Source: Trematomus loennbergii (lineage: Eukaryota; Chordata; Actinopteri; Perciformes; Nototheniidae). From it: 64,000 nt of DNA. A program made the position numbers and the translations under genes. Shown in pieces: positions 31,771-43,691 of this stretch. The stretch's first letter is position 1, and every line of letters starts with the position of its first letter. The stretch lies in the NCBI GenBank assembly GCA_012861695.1, contig JAAOOA010000144.1:372001-436000 (forward strand), in the 5' to 3' direction. The notes beneath the pieces were generated by a model. The model was not told where the DNA came from. It saw nothing but the letters and a program-made list of their open reading frames with translations, and did not search any database.

Positions 31771-31849
31771 AGTTCATCAGCAGAGATCAGAGGGTCCTGG
31801 TGGTCAGTCTGCCCAGCAGCATCAAACTCACCTGGACTCCATACTTATG
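31771..31849 (+). CDS. NLR N-terminal exon (VHQQ type)
   Basis: Acceptor TGCTCCACAG, donor GTGAGT. Encodes VHQQRSEGPGGQSAQQHQTH then LDSILM. It takes two bases from the previous exon (AG+A = Arg) and ends in phase 0, matching the next exon. This segment links the N-terminal repeats to the FISNA region in fish NLRC3-like proteins. Intact, unlike its mirror copy at 3725-3802. Confidence 0.78.
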
Positions 31850-33265
31850 GTGAGTGTGTGGCTCCCTCCAGTTAAAGACTGGATATTATTAAAAATAAAC
31901 AATGAATGAAATGCATGTTTTTCAATAACCTATTTATAACTCTAAAAGCTGTTCAATAGAGAGAGCTGACACATGTATACCATTAGTACGCTAACACACG
32001 AACACACACACCCTTCACAGCTTAACCCAACCCGGTATCACGGCAAGACGTGAAAATGTCACGTTGGTCCACGCTGGGAGACGTCAGGATGACACGGTCT
32101 CACCCCCTCAAAACGTCACACAGTTACACAGTATTGTTAACATGGCCCACCATTGGAGAAATACCCGGATGTTGACGAGCAAGCCTCTATCATGACCTTT
32201 GGTTCACTATGACACAACTCTTTGTGGAGAATACGAAGATTTGTTCAGGTCTCGCCAGGGAAATGTATATATACTACGTATGTTACTAAAAGGTTTTAGA
32301 TTGGCCAGTGTCCATGTGAAGTTATCGTCATTTCTCGGTGTGAACACAGTATTTCCGGTGTCGGCGTTTCATAGTAACGTGGTTGCTAGGGACGCAGCTC
32401 TTGCTGCATACACCCGGAAATGAGTGATCTCGTCACTGTCGATTGATTTCACAGTGATATCTGCATTACTTGTCAACTAAAAAACATCAGTGTGTCCTTG
32501 TCCATTACACAACATTCATTGGTTTGAATTGGTTACAATGCTCTTGTGTTTTTCTCCTTACCTAATTACCCATAATCCTCAGCTATCATTGAAGCTCGGT
32601 GATTGGATGTTTTAGCCGCAATGCACATTGGGATATGGTGTTTATGCGATATGAAACTGGACACTGCCACTGAAACTGAATACGTGACGTGGATCATAAA
32701 TATATCAGCAATTAAACAACATCTTCAATTTCTCTTCACACAATACGTCTCCGTGCAGTGTCAATACTAATTCGGCTGACTTTTATATTTGATCAAATCA
32801 TAGATAGGCTTTTAAAAACCCTTATCAGCAAACCTCTTTGCATACCAAAAAGAAACTACAAATATGGTGTGGTTTTGCATCACTGTACAAAGCTGATCTA
32901 ATGGGAGTTATAGTTTTTAAAGAATGTAAATACTGAGTTGAGAGAATAGTCAGGGGTTTTAGGTGATGGGAGACACATCTATGGAATCAAAATTGCAATA
33001 TCTAAACGTTAAAAAACCAAAAATAATAACTTTTCGCCCTATTTTACAATCATATTAAGGCATTTTCTATCATTTAATTGTATTAATTTGTTACGAACAG
33101 TGAAGCATCAAGTCACAGCTCGGTGCTGGATACCAAATGGTTAAAGTTCCTTTCTCGCATTACAACGTGTTCTGCATGTATCTCCTATTTAGAGTGTCAC
33201 TGTGAAGTTAGCCGTTACTCTGAGGGGTCAGAACCGTCTCCATGCTTCATTTTACTCTGTTCCAG
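31850..33265. other. intron with fragment of the 11216-type element
   Basis: About 32410-32640 matches 11460-11760 (GATTGATTT-ACAGTGATATCTG, ACACAACATT, CATAATCCTCAGCTATC-like text). Ends of the element are not recognisable. A possible remnant of the small exon start (GGATCCACCATCTGAG, 31590) precedes the intron's beginning. No other exon. Confidence 0.5.
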
Positions 33266-33489
33266 CTGCTGGAGGACCACATCATCACCTTTGTGAAGAA
33301 CGAGCTGAAGAAGATCCAGACAGTCCTGACTTCAGATTACCCAGAATGCTTAGAGAGTCAAGGGAGGATGAGGAGGTGTTGGACGGTGAGGATGAAGAGC
33401 AGAGGAGCAGCAGAGAGGCCTTTCTGACATCTCACTGCACTTCCTGAGGAGCATGAAGCAGGAGGAGCTGGCTGAGCATCTGCAGAGCA
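33266..33489 (+). pseudogene. NLR pre-FISNA exon with two one-base deletions
   Basis: Acceptor CTGTTCCAG, donor GTAAGA. Starts LLEDHIITFVKNELKKIQTV and LTSDYPECLESQ, continuing in frame from exon 31771. At 33360 one base is missing and the family sequence (REDEEVLDGEDEEQRSSREA) continues in the next frame. At about 33427 a second base is missing and ISLHFLRSMKQEELAEHLQS follows in the third frame. Stops follow in each wrong frame, so the product would be cut just before FISNA. Two independent deletions in 224 bp suggest a dead gene or uncorrected sequencing indels. Confidence 0.8.
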
Positions 33490-33752
33490 GTAAGAGGATT
33501 TAACACATTTAACATGATGGAGAGGAGATGGAGGAAAGATGGGAGGAGGTTCACTTTATAAAACGTTGTCTTTAATCAGTGCATACGCTTACTGGTTAGT
33601 ACTGGTACTAAAACATTAGTGAAGGAAGTAACAATAAGGAGATCAAAACGTTGCACTGTAAATATTTTTGTTCTGGGTACATTACTAATAAATGGAGCTA
33701 AACAGTTAACTATGATGATATAAAACTTGTGAACGTTAACTTTCACCATTAA

Positions 33753-35712
33753 CCTGTTAAGCGCGAGAGCCCCCGGTACCGACGGCCTCGCAGTATTTCT
33801 TCTGAGCACCGATGTCTCAGGAATTTTAAGAATTTAAAAAATGTATGAAACTATTAATGTTGCATACTCAAATAACCGGAAGAAACTCAGCTATCCGGCC
33901 ATATAAACCATTTATTTCCGAAATAAAACACAAGTCTCACAAAAAGCCCAAATGAGCCTAAATGAGCCCTGAGCGAAAAAATGCTAACACGCTTAGCACA
34001 ACACTCACACGGTAAAATAGCCTTTTTACTTATCATTTCTGCACAAACAAGACATCGATTCGCATCGTGAGAAGACACAGAATCGTTTGGTACATACATT
34101 ATCACTCTATGATAAGAACTCGAGATAATAACAAGAACAGACATAAAAACATGTGGCGCTAGGTAGCTAAAACCAGCAACATGGCCTACCTTGGTCGTTG
34201 TCTGGTCAAAAGTGGTCTTCAATGGCATTAAAACGATAAAAACGCTGCTGAAGGTGAATCCAGAGGTTAATCCAATGTGTCTGTGTCCTCTTTGAAATGA
34301 TTTATGATAATCCATGAGCATTAAAACTGCTTTTCCGTTTCCAGATGTCAGAGCGAGAGATAGCTTCACTCTCATGCAAAACTACATGCGCAAAGCCCCA
34401 CCTTTTTGTGTTAATGTTGGTGTCTATGTGAAAACTCCCCTTCAATTCTATTGGCTCTAACGGTCAGAAAGAGATGTCAATCACCAAAATTGACCAAGGG
34501 GTTCCAGAGAAACGGTAAAAAAGGCGGTGGCAGAGGTGGAGTTTCTTTTGCTAAACCTCTCTAAAAAGGTCAAATGTCACTTGGTTTGCATCAATCCCGA
34601 TACAGGGTACTATATATGTTGTACTTTGGATTCCTAAAGCTTTTAGGTGCTTGTCCCACGGGAACGCATACGCCAAAACGCATAGGATTAACGCAATCGC
34701 AATCGCAAAAAAGCTTCCGTCCACACGCAATATACACCGGATAGTGTCTGTTCACACGAGACAGCTCCGTTTAGCTCCAACCGCTGGAAAAGCTGCAGTA
34801 CATATGCCGAGCCTGTACGTGGCGCTGTAACTTCCTCCACAAAAGCAGCGAAGAAGAATGGTTGTCATGGCTGCACTTCTGTTTATTCTCCGCGGTGGGG
34901 GCCGAGGGAACCGGGCAGAGTTTTTCGCCGGTCAACGTGTGTTAAAGTTGAAATCTTCCGTACAAAATTATAAAAGTGCCGGTCAAAGGTCTTCTTTGTT
35001 ATTTATTGAGCTTTAAAACAAATGAATAACGACTATATATAATAATAAAATACACAGAGCCTGTCTCTTTTTCCTCTCTTCTGACAGTTCAGTGTCTGTC
35101 TCATGCAGCAGCTGATCCTGTAATGAGTGACTCGACAGTAAAAATAAACATATTTATAACTAGTTTAGGTAGTTTGAGAGGTAATTAAAATAGCTAAGGG
35201 TGATGATCTGACTTGAAGTGTGTGTTTTGCTCCCGCTGCATCACAGCGGCAGGAGCTGCGTGTCTCCGTCCTGTCAGATTAGACTTCACTCGCGTTTATG
35301 TCCATATCGAGACAAAGATAAATAATCTGAATTCAGTGTGCAGTTACTTTTGCGGGGGTGAGCAGCAGAGGTGGGGGGAGGCAGGGCTATTGCGTCATCA
35401 TTATCAGAAAATGATTGTATAGAGGTGATCACACGGAGCCGTATGACCCCCTAGAGTGCTCCGTTCCCAGATCTATCCACCTTTGGACCCGTTATCGTTT
35501 GCGGGGTCCGTTTCTACCGTTTAGTTACGGCCAAAAAGAGAAATATGCGGATACAACCCGTTTTCGTCCTCGTGGGGCACCAGCCTTAGTCTACCATACC
35601 ATCATCCAAGGGTAGTTTTCACTATAAGTAAAAAAGAATTTTTGGACGGACACTATAATTTACATTTTTTACTATGTAAAATCTGAATTTTCTTTAAAAT
35701 AAAAACATCTAC
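33753..35712 (-). mobile_element. piggyBac-like element, copy 2, truncated and interrupted
   Basis: TTAA (33749-33752) then CCTGTTAAGCGCGAGAGCC; the rest is the inverse of 56780-57170 and of parts of 4079-5867. It contains the Harbinger-like MITE at 34646-35585 and ends without its other terminus near 35712. The 162-codon frame at 33887-34375 (minus) has no recognisable domain and lies in the non-coding interior. Confidence 0.7.
34646..35585. mobile_element. PIF/Harbinger-like MITE, copy 1
   Basis: Ends GGTGCTTGTCCCACGGGAAC and GTCCTCGTGGGGCACCAGCC, flanked by a TTA duplication (34643-34645 and 35586-35588). Without it the piggyBac-like sequence AAGCTTTTAGTCTAC is restored, as near 56870. 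940 bp, no transposase. Second copy at 41942. Confidence 0.8.
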
Positions 35713-36571
35713 AGATGTAGCAGCTAATTTAGGACAGTTTGAAACGCGAGGGTCGTGGTCGACCCGTGAACGGCCCGTGAAAGGCCCGTGATGAAGAGCC
35801 TGCCCCCAGTCTGACTTGAGACGCCCCCGTGATAAATAAATGTAATTATTGTGAAGCCAGCTGCAATGGATCATTGATCCACCAGGGGGTGCAGTGGGGT
35901 TTCACACTGGAGCTCATGTGAAATCAACTTCGATACAGTAAGCTGGATGTACAGTATGTCTGGTACTACTGTATAGCGGATCTTTGTTAAATCCATATGT
36001 CACGGATAGGATCATAGTCTGTGCTAAATAAGACATGTAATCATTTACAAAACATCACCATGTTGTTATTTAACAAAATAATGTTGTTTAGTCGAAAAAA
36101 ACAAACGAGAGGAAATGCACCGGCTCTCGATTTTTAATCCTAATTTAATCATCATCTTCACCACGATCATTTATGTTTATGTTCGCCGAATTGACATGAA
36201 ATCACTGACAAATATGATATTCTGTATTCAACTTCATTAAAACGTTATTAACGTGCCTAAACTCAGTAATTCACTAAAAATATTTATATTTTAATGGAGC
36301 CTGTCAGGCAGATCAGGATCCCGACGCGTAGCGATCCTGGTGTTATTTTCCCCACAATGACCAAGTCGCTGCAAATTATCCCGCTTATTACATGGCCACA
36401 TTCTCAACAAAGTAACGACATGACTCCCAATATTAATTGAAATGCTTTTATGGATTTAGAAAATGTTTATTATTGATTTAAAAAATAGTTGTATGTATTG
36501 ATTTAAATTGACATGCATCCGCTAAGAAAAATAGTCCGTTGTTACCGTTTTTTAAACAGTCTGAATGCTGT
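35713..36571. other. unassigned intron sequence
   Basis: No exon, repeat partner or element end seen. Confidence 0.4.
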
Positions 36572-36889
36572 GTGTTTACCAGAGGTGGGGACTCGAGTCA
36601 CCTGACTTGACTCGAGTCAGACTCGAGTCCCATATTTTTGGACTTGAGACTTGCTTGACTAACATTGATAAAAGACTTGACTTGACTTTGACTTGGTATT
36701 CATGACTTGAGACTTGACTTAAGCTTGAGACAGATGACTTGAAAGGACTTGACTGTTTAAAATTAAATATTTGCGTTTGTTTTTGTCGTGAGATATTACG
36801 TTTAGTTTTTTCAAAAAACGTGATTGGGTGATTATAGCGCCGTGCGCGCAAACCTGGCAACCCACTAGACGGCAGGAGTGTCAGTTAAC

Positions 36890-37087
36890 ATGGCAGCGCC
36901 TAGCGTTACTCCACAAATAGTGAAGTTTGGATTCAAGGATTATGTTGTTGATGACGCTAATAAGAAGAGAACAGCGGTATGCAGGGTCTGCAGCATAAAG
37001 ATCAGTGACACGACCACCACAACATCCAACTTCATTCGTCACTACAAAAAAACCCACAGAGAAAGGTGCGTGAATGTGTTGTGTTAG
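36890..37087 (+). pseudogene. hAT transposase N-terminus, BED zinc finger
   Basis: MAAPSVTPQIVKFGFKDY, then CRVCSIKISDTTTTTSNFIR and HYKKTH give the C-x2-C ... H-x4-H pattern of a BED finger (about residues 28-53). These fingers bind the transposon ends. A GTGCGTG donor-like site follows near 37066, and read-through ends at 37087. The rest of the transposase (RNase H-like and dimerisation regions) is missing, so it cannot transpose by itself. Confidence 0.8.
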
Positions 37088-37675
37088 CTTGAAAGCTAAC
37101 GTTAAGTTTAAGCTACGTTAGACTTGGTTTCAAATCGATTAAGCATTGCAAAGAGAAGACAAAACGGTAAATGAACACTAGAACCGCCAAGGGATTCATT
37201 TGTACTAACCCTGATACTGACGGGCTGTCAGGAGAGGGAGAGAGAGAGAGGAAAAGAGATGCCTCGTTTATTTCCCCTGTGATATATTATCAGAAGTTAC
37301 TGTAAACTGTTGAATAATGTAGTTCATCTACTTTTAGTAGTTTGTTTAAATGTTTTAATTATGTTGTTTTGTTTGTAGAAGTGCATCATTCCTTGATTTA
37401 TTGTAAAATGAATCTGAACTTTTTTATCTGTTACGATGATAAACTGAAGCAATTTCTAAATTAACCCAATTAAGTGAGTTTTAAATCGTCCTACTTAGTT
37501 TATAAGGAAATGATGAAGAGGAACAAATTAAATGATTTGAAAATGATATCTATGTAGGTGCTGACGCTGTTGGCGGTTCTAGTGTTAACAGACATTTAAA
37601 TTAAATATGTGTAATGGCAAATGCCATATATGATTTTCTTACCTGGAATTCTGCCTTTTTGAACAGACTTTTTGA

Positions 37676-37723
37676 CTGAGTCCTAGCTATATTGAGTCCT
37701 AGCTATATTGAGTCCTAGCTATA
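37676..37723 (+). repeat. 16-bp tandem repeat, 3 copies
   Basis: TGAGTCCTAGCTATAT three times; the truncated hAT copy has two (8822-8853). Confidence 0.85.
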
Positions 37724-39125
37724 TTGTCTGCAGTTCTAGGGTTAATATTAATCTAATATGATTGTCATCGGTCTAAATTAGATTTCAAATGATTAACTGT
37801 GTATGTAATGAAGATCATAGTGTGGGTTGAATCCATTTTCATAACCACTGTCTTTTAACTGATTTAAATGGGGAAACTGGGCTTATTCATCAGAATTTCG
37901 TATGACTTGACTTGACTTGACCTGAGCAATGACTTGACTTGACTTGCTTGACCTGAGCAATGACTTGACTTGACTTGCTTGACTCTCACCACAGTGACTT
38001 GGGACTTGCTTGATACTTGTAGGTCAAGACTTGAGACTTGCTCATGACTTGCACATGTAGGACTTACTCCCACCTCTGGTGTTTACACACCTAATGGCCC
38101 ATCAGTCACAGCTCTCTCTCTCCTCTTAGTAGCGCGCACTCCTTTCCTGTAAATTACAGGTCCAGCCAGGCAAAACAGTGCACTTCTCTTTCCCGCACTA
38201 CTGTGACAGACCATGGGGCTGGATCAGTGTTAGAAATTAAAATCAATATTCAATGACGTAATTTAGTTTAAACGCACAGTAAGCTTTGTCGTAGCAGCTT
38301 TACAATCAGCTGGGGTCTAGAGAGAATAATCAGTTAGGTGACAAACGTACAGCAACACAATGTTCGTATTTTAAGCAATAAGGATCTTTATATTTGCAAG
38401 AATGACGTCCCCTCCAAAGGAGGGTGTACTGTTCTGAGTGAAACAGGCTCTCTTTATGGGAGGGCATCAAAGCAGATTTGCATTACAACAACATTCTGGG
38501 AGGCCAGCTGATACCCTCTCTTGCCCCTTTCACACCAACGCAACTCCGGTTCAAGCTCCGTGCTAGAGCTTTTCTGGTTCAGAACCGGTTCTTCGGTTTA
38601 GCGCCGGCTCTTTTCACACCGCTCAGAGCCCGACTGGTGCTGCCGCTGCTGCGTTATGACGTCACAGTTTACGTCGCTGAGTTTCTCCCCAACGCCGGAG
38701 CTCACCTCACAACAACAACGGGCCGGGGACTGCGTTGCTTTTAATCATACGAAGCCAGATTAAATTAAATAACGACTTCTCCAACCTTATACTTTTTCCA
38801 GAGTGCCGTGGTTCATTGTTTATTAATGTGTTTCAGCGGCATTTACCGACCGCTGCAGTGCTGGCTGCTCTTCAACGAGTGTATTCTCCCGTTAGCTCCG
38901 GGTTAGCTCACACGGCTCTAAAGTATTCACTGTCTGACTGTCACACAAGCAGCTGATACATATCCCCAGTTCCCCTTAAGTGAATGTGTCAGTCTGAATT
39001 GACGCTGTTTGGTGTCAGTCTGAATTGACGCTGTTTGGCATCACAACGCTGTTATGAAAGTTTCTCTGGTATAACATGGGTGATGTTAGCATAGCAACCG
39101 AAGCTAAACTGACTACTTGCTAAGC

Positions 39126-40709
39126 CAGGGTTGCCAACTTTGGTACCTGGCTGGAGTGAGATTTTGATATCATGGGTTTAATTCGGTTTAATTACACATA
39201 TGCGCACGAAATGACTGCTATCGTGTCAGCAGCGGGACCTTAGCATATATAGGATATATATACAATATATACAAATACACAATAATGGACACAGACTATA
39301 AAGGGCACACAGTTTCATTCACTAATGAAAGTCAAACATGTTTGTTTCCACTGTTTTATTGTGTGCCTGTCGCGATAAGCAATTAATTGACTTATCGTAC
39401 GATAAATAAAAATGAACTCGATAACTTTTCTGACCTCGATAAATTGCCATTTACATGAGGATGTGACTAGCAGTTTGAAAGGATGTACTTGAATTATTAT
39501 TATATATTATCATTATGTCAGTGGTCTAAAATGGTCATACAACGGTGCCGACAATATTATCGTTTATCGCAATAATTTCCGGGAAAATGTATCCAACAAA
39601 ATTAATTATCGTGAGAGGCCTATACATGAAACACACACACACAAACAAATCTACAGACTTACTCCAAACTGCCAAATATATTAATTAACACACTCTCACT
39701 CTCATATACTCTTTGACTCTATTTTGGCCTAGTAGAACAATAAGCAGCAGACTTTTACTTTTTTATCATTTCTACTGGATCTTAGATCTGCGCATGCGCA
39801 ATACGGGTCGGCAGTTGCGGCTCCAGAGTATTTTTGTTGGGTAATCTATGGTAGGGCTAACCCATACAGTGGTGGGGCTCAAGTCAGTATTTGCAATGTA
39901 ATTACATACACGCTCCCCCCGACAGTGAAACGCCACGCGTGAGGTTTAGATTATTTCCCTGTCTCAATCCAAATTGAACTGTATGAAATAAAAAGGCACA
40001 TTTGTCTTGTAGTAAATAAAAAGGGCGACCTGGAGCCAATCCTGCAATTTCCCCACAGGTGAAAGAGTTGACATGCTGAAAACCCAACCCCTGCAGGGGG
40101 GTCTGGGGGGATTCTCCCCCAGGAGATTTTTTAAATACTAACATAAAATACACATTCTGGTACTCTCTTGAGAAGAAAAATAAATAAATCTATTACTACA
40201 CATTTAAAAAAATGAATGCCATTTTAGTTTTTTGTTACTTTGTTCTGAAAGCTGAACCTGCTGCTCCTCACAGAGAGAAGGGAAGAGGCTGTGTGAATTA
40301 CTTTACATTGTGGATAAGGGTGGATAGCCCCCATTGTTCTGTGTGTCAAAATGAAAGACAGCCCACACACCTATCAATCATCAAACCGTGGGGTCTTATT
40401 TCATTACGTGTTGATTTCTATCAACACGTAATGTTGTATCGATGTATAGAGATGTACTACGCAAAAGTATTCTCCGTCGGGACTTCCTGCAACAACACCA
40501 CGCCGTTATCGTGATTCTGATTGGCCAGAAGACATTATCAAAGATGTTCTATTGAGAAGACGATCACTACGTGACAAAAGTTTTCAAAACCGTTTCTAGT
40601 CTTCGGTATTCTTGTTTTTGGCGTGAGAATAGTTTGGGCAGCGTGAGAGCGTGAGATTGAGAGTGAAAGCGTGTGTCACACGCCAGATGCGTGAGAGTTG
40701 GCAACCCTG
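39126..40709. mobile_element. hAT element nested in the TIR transposon
   Basis: Ends CAGGGTTGCCAACTTTGG and AGAGTTGGCAACCCTG; perfect duplication TGCTAAGC at 39118-39125 and 40710-40717. No transposase frame recognised. Confidence 0.9.
40402..40433. repeat. perfect hairpin, 14-bp arms
   Basis: CATTACGTGTTGAT, loop TTCT, then the exact complement. Inside the nested hAT element. Confidence 0.85.
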
Positions 40710-41941
40710 TGCTAAGCAGTTTTCTACAGGCACTTTTTACCGACGTATTTTCATTATGATTCTACTTGTGATAGTCGGACATGACAACCTGTGCAGCCCA
40801 TGTATTGATTCCATCCGATAGCTGCTATAATAACAAACAAAACGTCTGCCTGCTCTCCACAATGATCAATAACAGTGAACGGATGGTCAAAGTAAGGTAC
40901 AAATAAACAGAATCACACGAAGCCTGGTTAGTGTTGCCTGACTTTATAAAGTGTGTTTTTTTTAACAAGTGTGTGGTTGCGTTCTAGTCACTTTGCTCAG
41001 CACTACTGCTTGTTACAACTTTTATTTGCCGTACTCGCCTTAAGTGTTAGCTCAGGTTAATCTCGCCCCCCTCCGACGTAAGCGTGACGTATGCGGTTCT
41101 TGCTTCTACACGGACAACTTTTTGGTGCTCGAAACGAACCGGATTCCGGAGCTATGACGCTGCTCCGCTGCGGTGTGAACAGGAAAACCCGGTGCTTTTC
41201 AAGCACCAGCACCGAACCGGCCCTGAAACACCGTTGGTGTGAAAGGGGTATCTGGCACTGTATGCAAAACCATCTCACCCTACAAGACAGTGAGATATAC
41301 ACAGACACAGTATGCAAAACCTCACCCCCTAAACGTGTCTGTTGATCACACATACATTTAAGGTTCACTCTCAGAGAGATGACCTAATCAGAGAAACTAA
41401 GACAATGAGAAAGAGGAGGGAAGAGGAGGGAAGTTCCCTCATTACGTCACCGCCTCACTCATTGGTGAGGAGGAATCACCACTGAGATATAGAGAGAGGT
41501 GACGGAGCTCTAAAGACACTTATTTTTGACTTGACCCCTTCACCCCGGCGAGGCAACAGCTGCTCTGTCTTCCTCTTACCCTCTGCTTGTTGTATCACCG
41601 TGCCATTTAATTAAACTCAACCAATTTGAACCTTTCCGGAGACTCCATTAGTCTCTTCATTCTAAGCTTCTCTCCTGGGCGCGAGAACAACGAATACTTC
41701 TAACATCAGCCACTAACATATTCATATTGCTCTTCTCAAAAAGATAAATATGAACGTTAGTTTTTAACTGAAATGATCAAATAAAGTCAAAATGTCACAG
41801 TGTTTACAAACATTGACCATACCGTTCACCAGCCCCCACCCCCCTGCCTACTGTTTGCATACTCTTTGTTTAAAACTAATTGGCCATCGGAATGTGTGTG
41901 TCCCAACCCCTCCCTGTGATATCTCTTCTCCAGCAGTCTGT

Positions 41942-42920
41942 GGACCCGGCTCCACAGGAACGCATACGGCAAAACGCATCGGAGTAACGCAAACGCAAAA
42001 AAGCTTCCGCCCACACGCAATATACACCGGATTGTGTCAAGCTCCACGAGACAGCTCCGTTTACATCCAACCGCTGGAAAAGCTGCGGTACATATGCCGA
42101 GCCTGTACGTGGAGCTGTAACTTCCTCCACAAAAGCAGCAACTTCCTCCACAAAAGCAGCGAAGAAGAATGGTTGTCATGGCTGCACTTCTGTTTATTCT
42201 CCGCGGTGGGGGCCGAGGGATCCGGGCAGAGTTTTTCTCCGGTCAACGTGTGTTAAAGTTTAAATCTTCCGGACAAAATTATAAAAGTGCCGGTCAAAGG
42301 TCTTCTTTGTTATTTATTGAGCTTTAAAACAAATGAATAACGACGATATAATGATATATAATAATAAAATATACGGAGCCTCTCTTTTTCCTCTCTTCTC
42401 ACAGCGTCAGTGTCTGTCTCATGCAGCAGCTGATCCTGTAATGATGACTCGACAGTAAAAATAAACATATTTATATCTAGTTTAGGTAGTTTGAGAGGTA
42501 ATTAAAATAGCTAAGGGTGATGATCTGACTTGAAGTGTGTGTTTTGCTCCCGCTGCATCACAGCGGGAGGAGCTGCGTGTCTCCGTCCTGTCAGATTAGA
42601 CTTCACTCGCGTTTATGTCCATATCGAGATAAAGATAAATAATCTGAATTCAGTGTGCAGTGTACTTTTGCGGGGGTGAGCAGCAGAGGTGGGGAGAGGC
42701 GGGGAGAGGCGGGGCTATGAAACGCATGACCGTATAGGCGACTCCACGGCCCCGTTGGACCCCCCAGAGCGCTCCGTTCCCAGATCTATCCACCTTTGGA
42801 CCCGTTGTCGTTTGCAGGGTCTGTTTCTACGTTTCCGTTACGGCGTCGTCTAGCTTAAAGGGCTATACGCATGAGAAATATGCGGATTCAACCCGTTTTC
42901 GTTCCCGTGGAGCCTAGGCC
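41942..42920. mobile_element. PIF/Harbinger-like MITE, copy 2
   Basis: Ends GGACCCGGCTCCACAGGAAC and GTTCCCGTGGAGCCTAGGCC; TGT on both sides. Interior is collinear with 34646-35585 (shared CGCTGGAAAAGCTGC, GCAGCAGCTGATCCTGTAAT). Includes a CTTCCTCCACAAAAGCAGC duplication at 42120-42160 not in copy 1. The 154-codon frame here is not shared with copy 1. Confidence 0.75.
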
Positions 42921-43249
42921 TGTAGGTTTGTGTTCGCATATTTATGCTGTCGCAGTTCCTAAATGACACGTTTACACCTTAAAACGATGTTTAAAACGAA
43001 AAGTAAACGTTCAGGGTTTTTATTAATGGTAATTTTCAGACTGTGAGTTGTTTAGTGGCTATTTTTCATCTGTAGTCCCTAGACAGATTTAAAAGTCAAT
43101 CTAAAACACATTTCATTTTAAACAAGTAAATACAATACATTTAAAACATGCAACATACATTACTGGGGTACTTGAATAAAAAAAATTAAAATACAGAACA
43201 TTAAAACAAAACAAATAAAACAAAACAAAAGAACATGTTAAAACATGTT

Positions 43250-43691
43250 AAAACACAGGCAGTGGGTTGTAAAGAGCAGAAGATTGGGTCAGTGTTGGCA
43301 GAGCTGATTCCTCACTAACCATATTTAGATTTTGATTTAGTGAAGTGAATGTGGACTGGTCTCTGATTGGAGATGGGATTGAGTTCCATTGCTGAGCAGC
43401 TTTAACAGAAAATGAAGACTGACTGAAAGAACTTTTTCTGAGTGGAATAATGCAATCTCCTCTCTCTGCACCTCTTGTTACTCTAGTTGCAGTTGTGCGT
43501 ATGTTAATAAACTGTCTAAGAGGAGGTGAGGTAAGGCCGTTGACAATCTTGTAAAAAAGGCAAGCATTTGCATGTTTACTGAGGTTTTCCCAGCTTAGCA
43601 ACTTGGCACTAAGAGTACTGATATGTCTACCCTTTCTTTTAAGAGGGTAATATCCGCCTTTTCTCTTTTGGTTTGAATTGGGGAAGGGCAA
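43250..43691 (-). mobile_element. LINE ORF2 C-terminal fragment
   Basis: The minus frame encodes ANACLFYKIVNGLTSPPLRQ, then RGAERGDCIIPLRKSSFSQS and an AAQQWNSIP segment. This CLFYKI-NGL ... GD-PLRK ... F-S-AA--WN-IP pattern is the C-terminal end of fish non-LTR reverse transcriptases. Open for 147 codons but without polymerase motifs. Family not fixed. Confidence 0.6.

Larger units (their letters stand above)
36580..38078 (+). mobile_element. hAT transposon with BED finger, internally deleted
   Basis: Ends CAGAGGTGGGGACTCGAG and CTTACTCCCACCTCTG; perfect 8-bp duplication GTGTTTAC at 36572-36579 and 38079-38086. Sub-terminal regions are rich in GACTTGACTTG. At 1.5 kb it lacks the catalytic transposase region but keeps the first coding exon. 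The 3' half also occurs alone at 8398-9181. Confidence 0.92.
38522..41250. mobile_element. TIR DNA transposon, 3-bp target duplication
   Basis: Ends TGCCCCTTTCACACCAACG and CGTTGGTGTGAAAGGGGTA, with TCT on both sides. 1.15 kb once the nested hAT element is removed. Possibly PIF/Harbinger-related given the 3-bp duplication; no transposase seen. Confidence 0.7.
38409..41707 (+). mobile_element. possible solo LTR interrupted by nested elements
   Basis: Outside the nested transposon (38522-41250), the flanks 38409-38521 and 41251-41707 together look like a 570-bp LTR: the start is TGTACTGTTCTGAGTG. The right part has CATTTAATTAAACTC followed by CGGAGACTCCATTAG and CTGGGCGCGAGAACAACG, similar to the R-U5 end of fish Gypsy/ERV LTRs. 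The target duplication and exact ends could not be fixed. Confidence 0.3.

Noticed and set aside
33887..34375. 162-codon minus-strand frame
   Set aside because: Lies in the interior of a decayed piggyBac-like element, has no domain I recognise, and is not kept in the other copies.
36600..38060. Repeated GACTTGACTTG as a satellite or CRISPR-like array
   Set aside because: They are sub-terminal repeats of a hAT element with clear ends and target duplication; no regular spacer structure.
41792..42256. 154-codon plus frame and its antisense 117-codon frame
   Set aside because: Inside a Harbinger-like MITE; the homologous copy at 34646 does not keep either frame.
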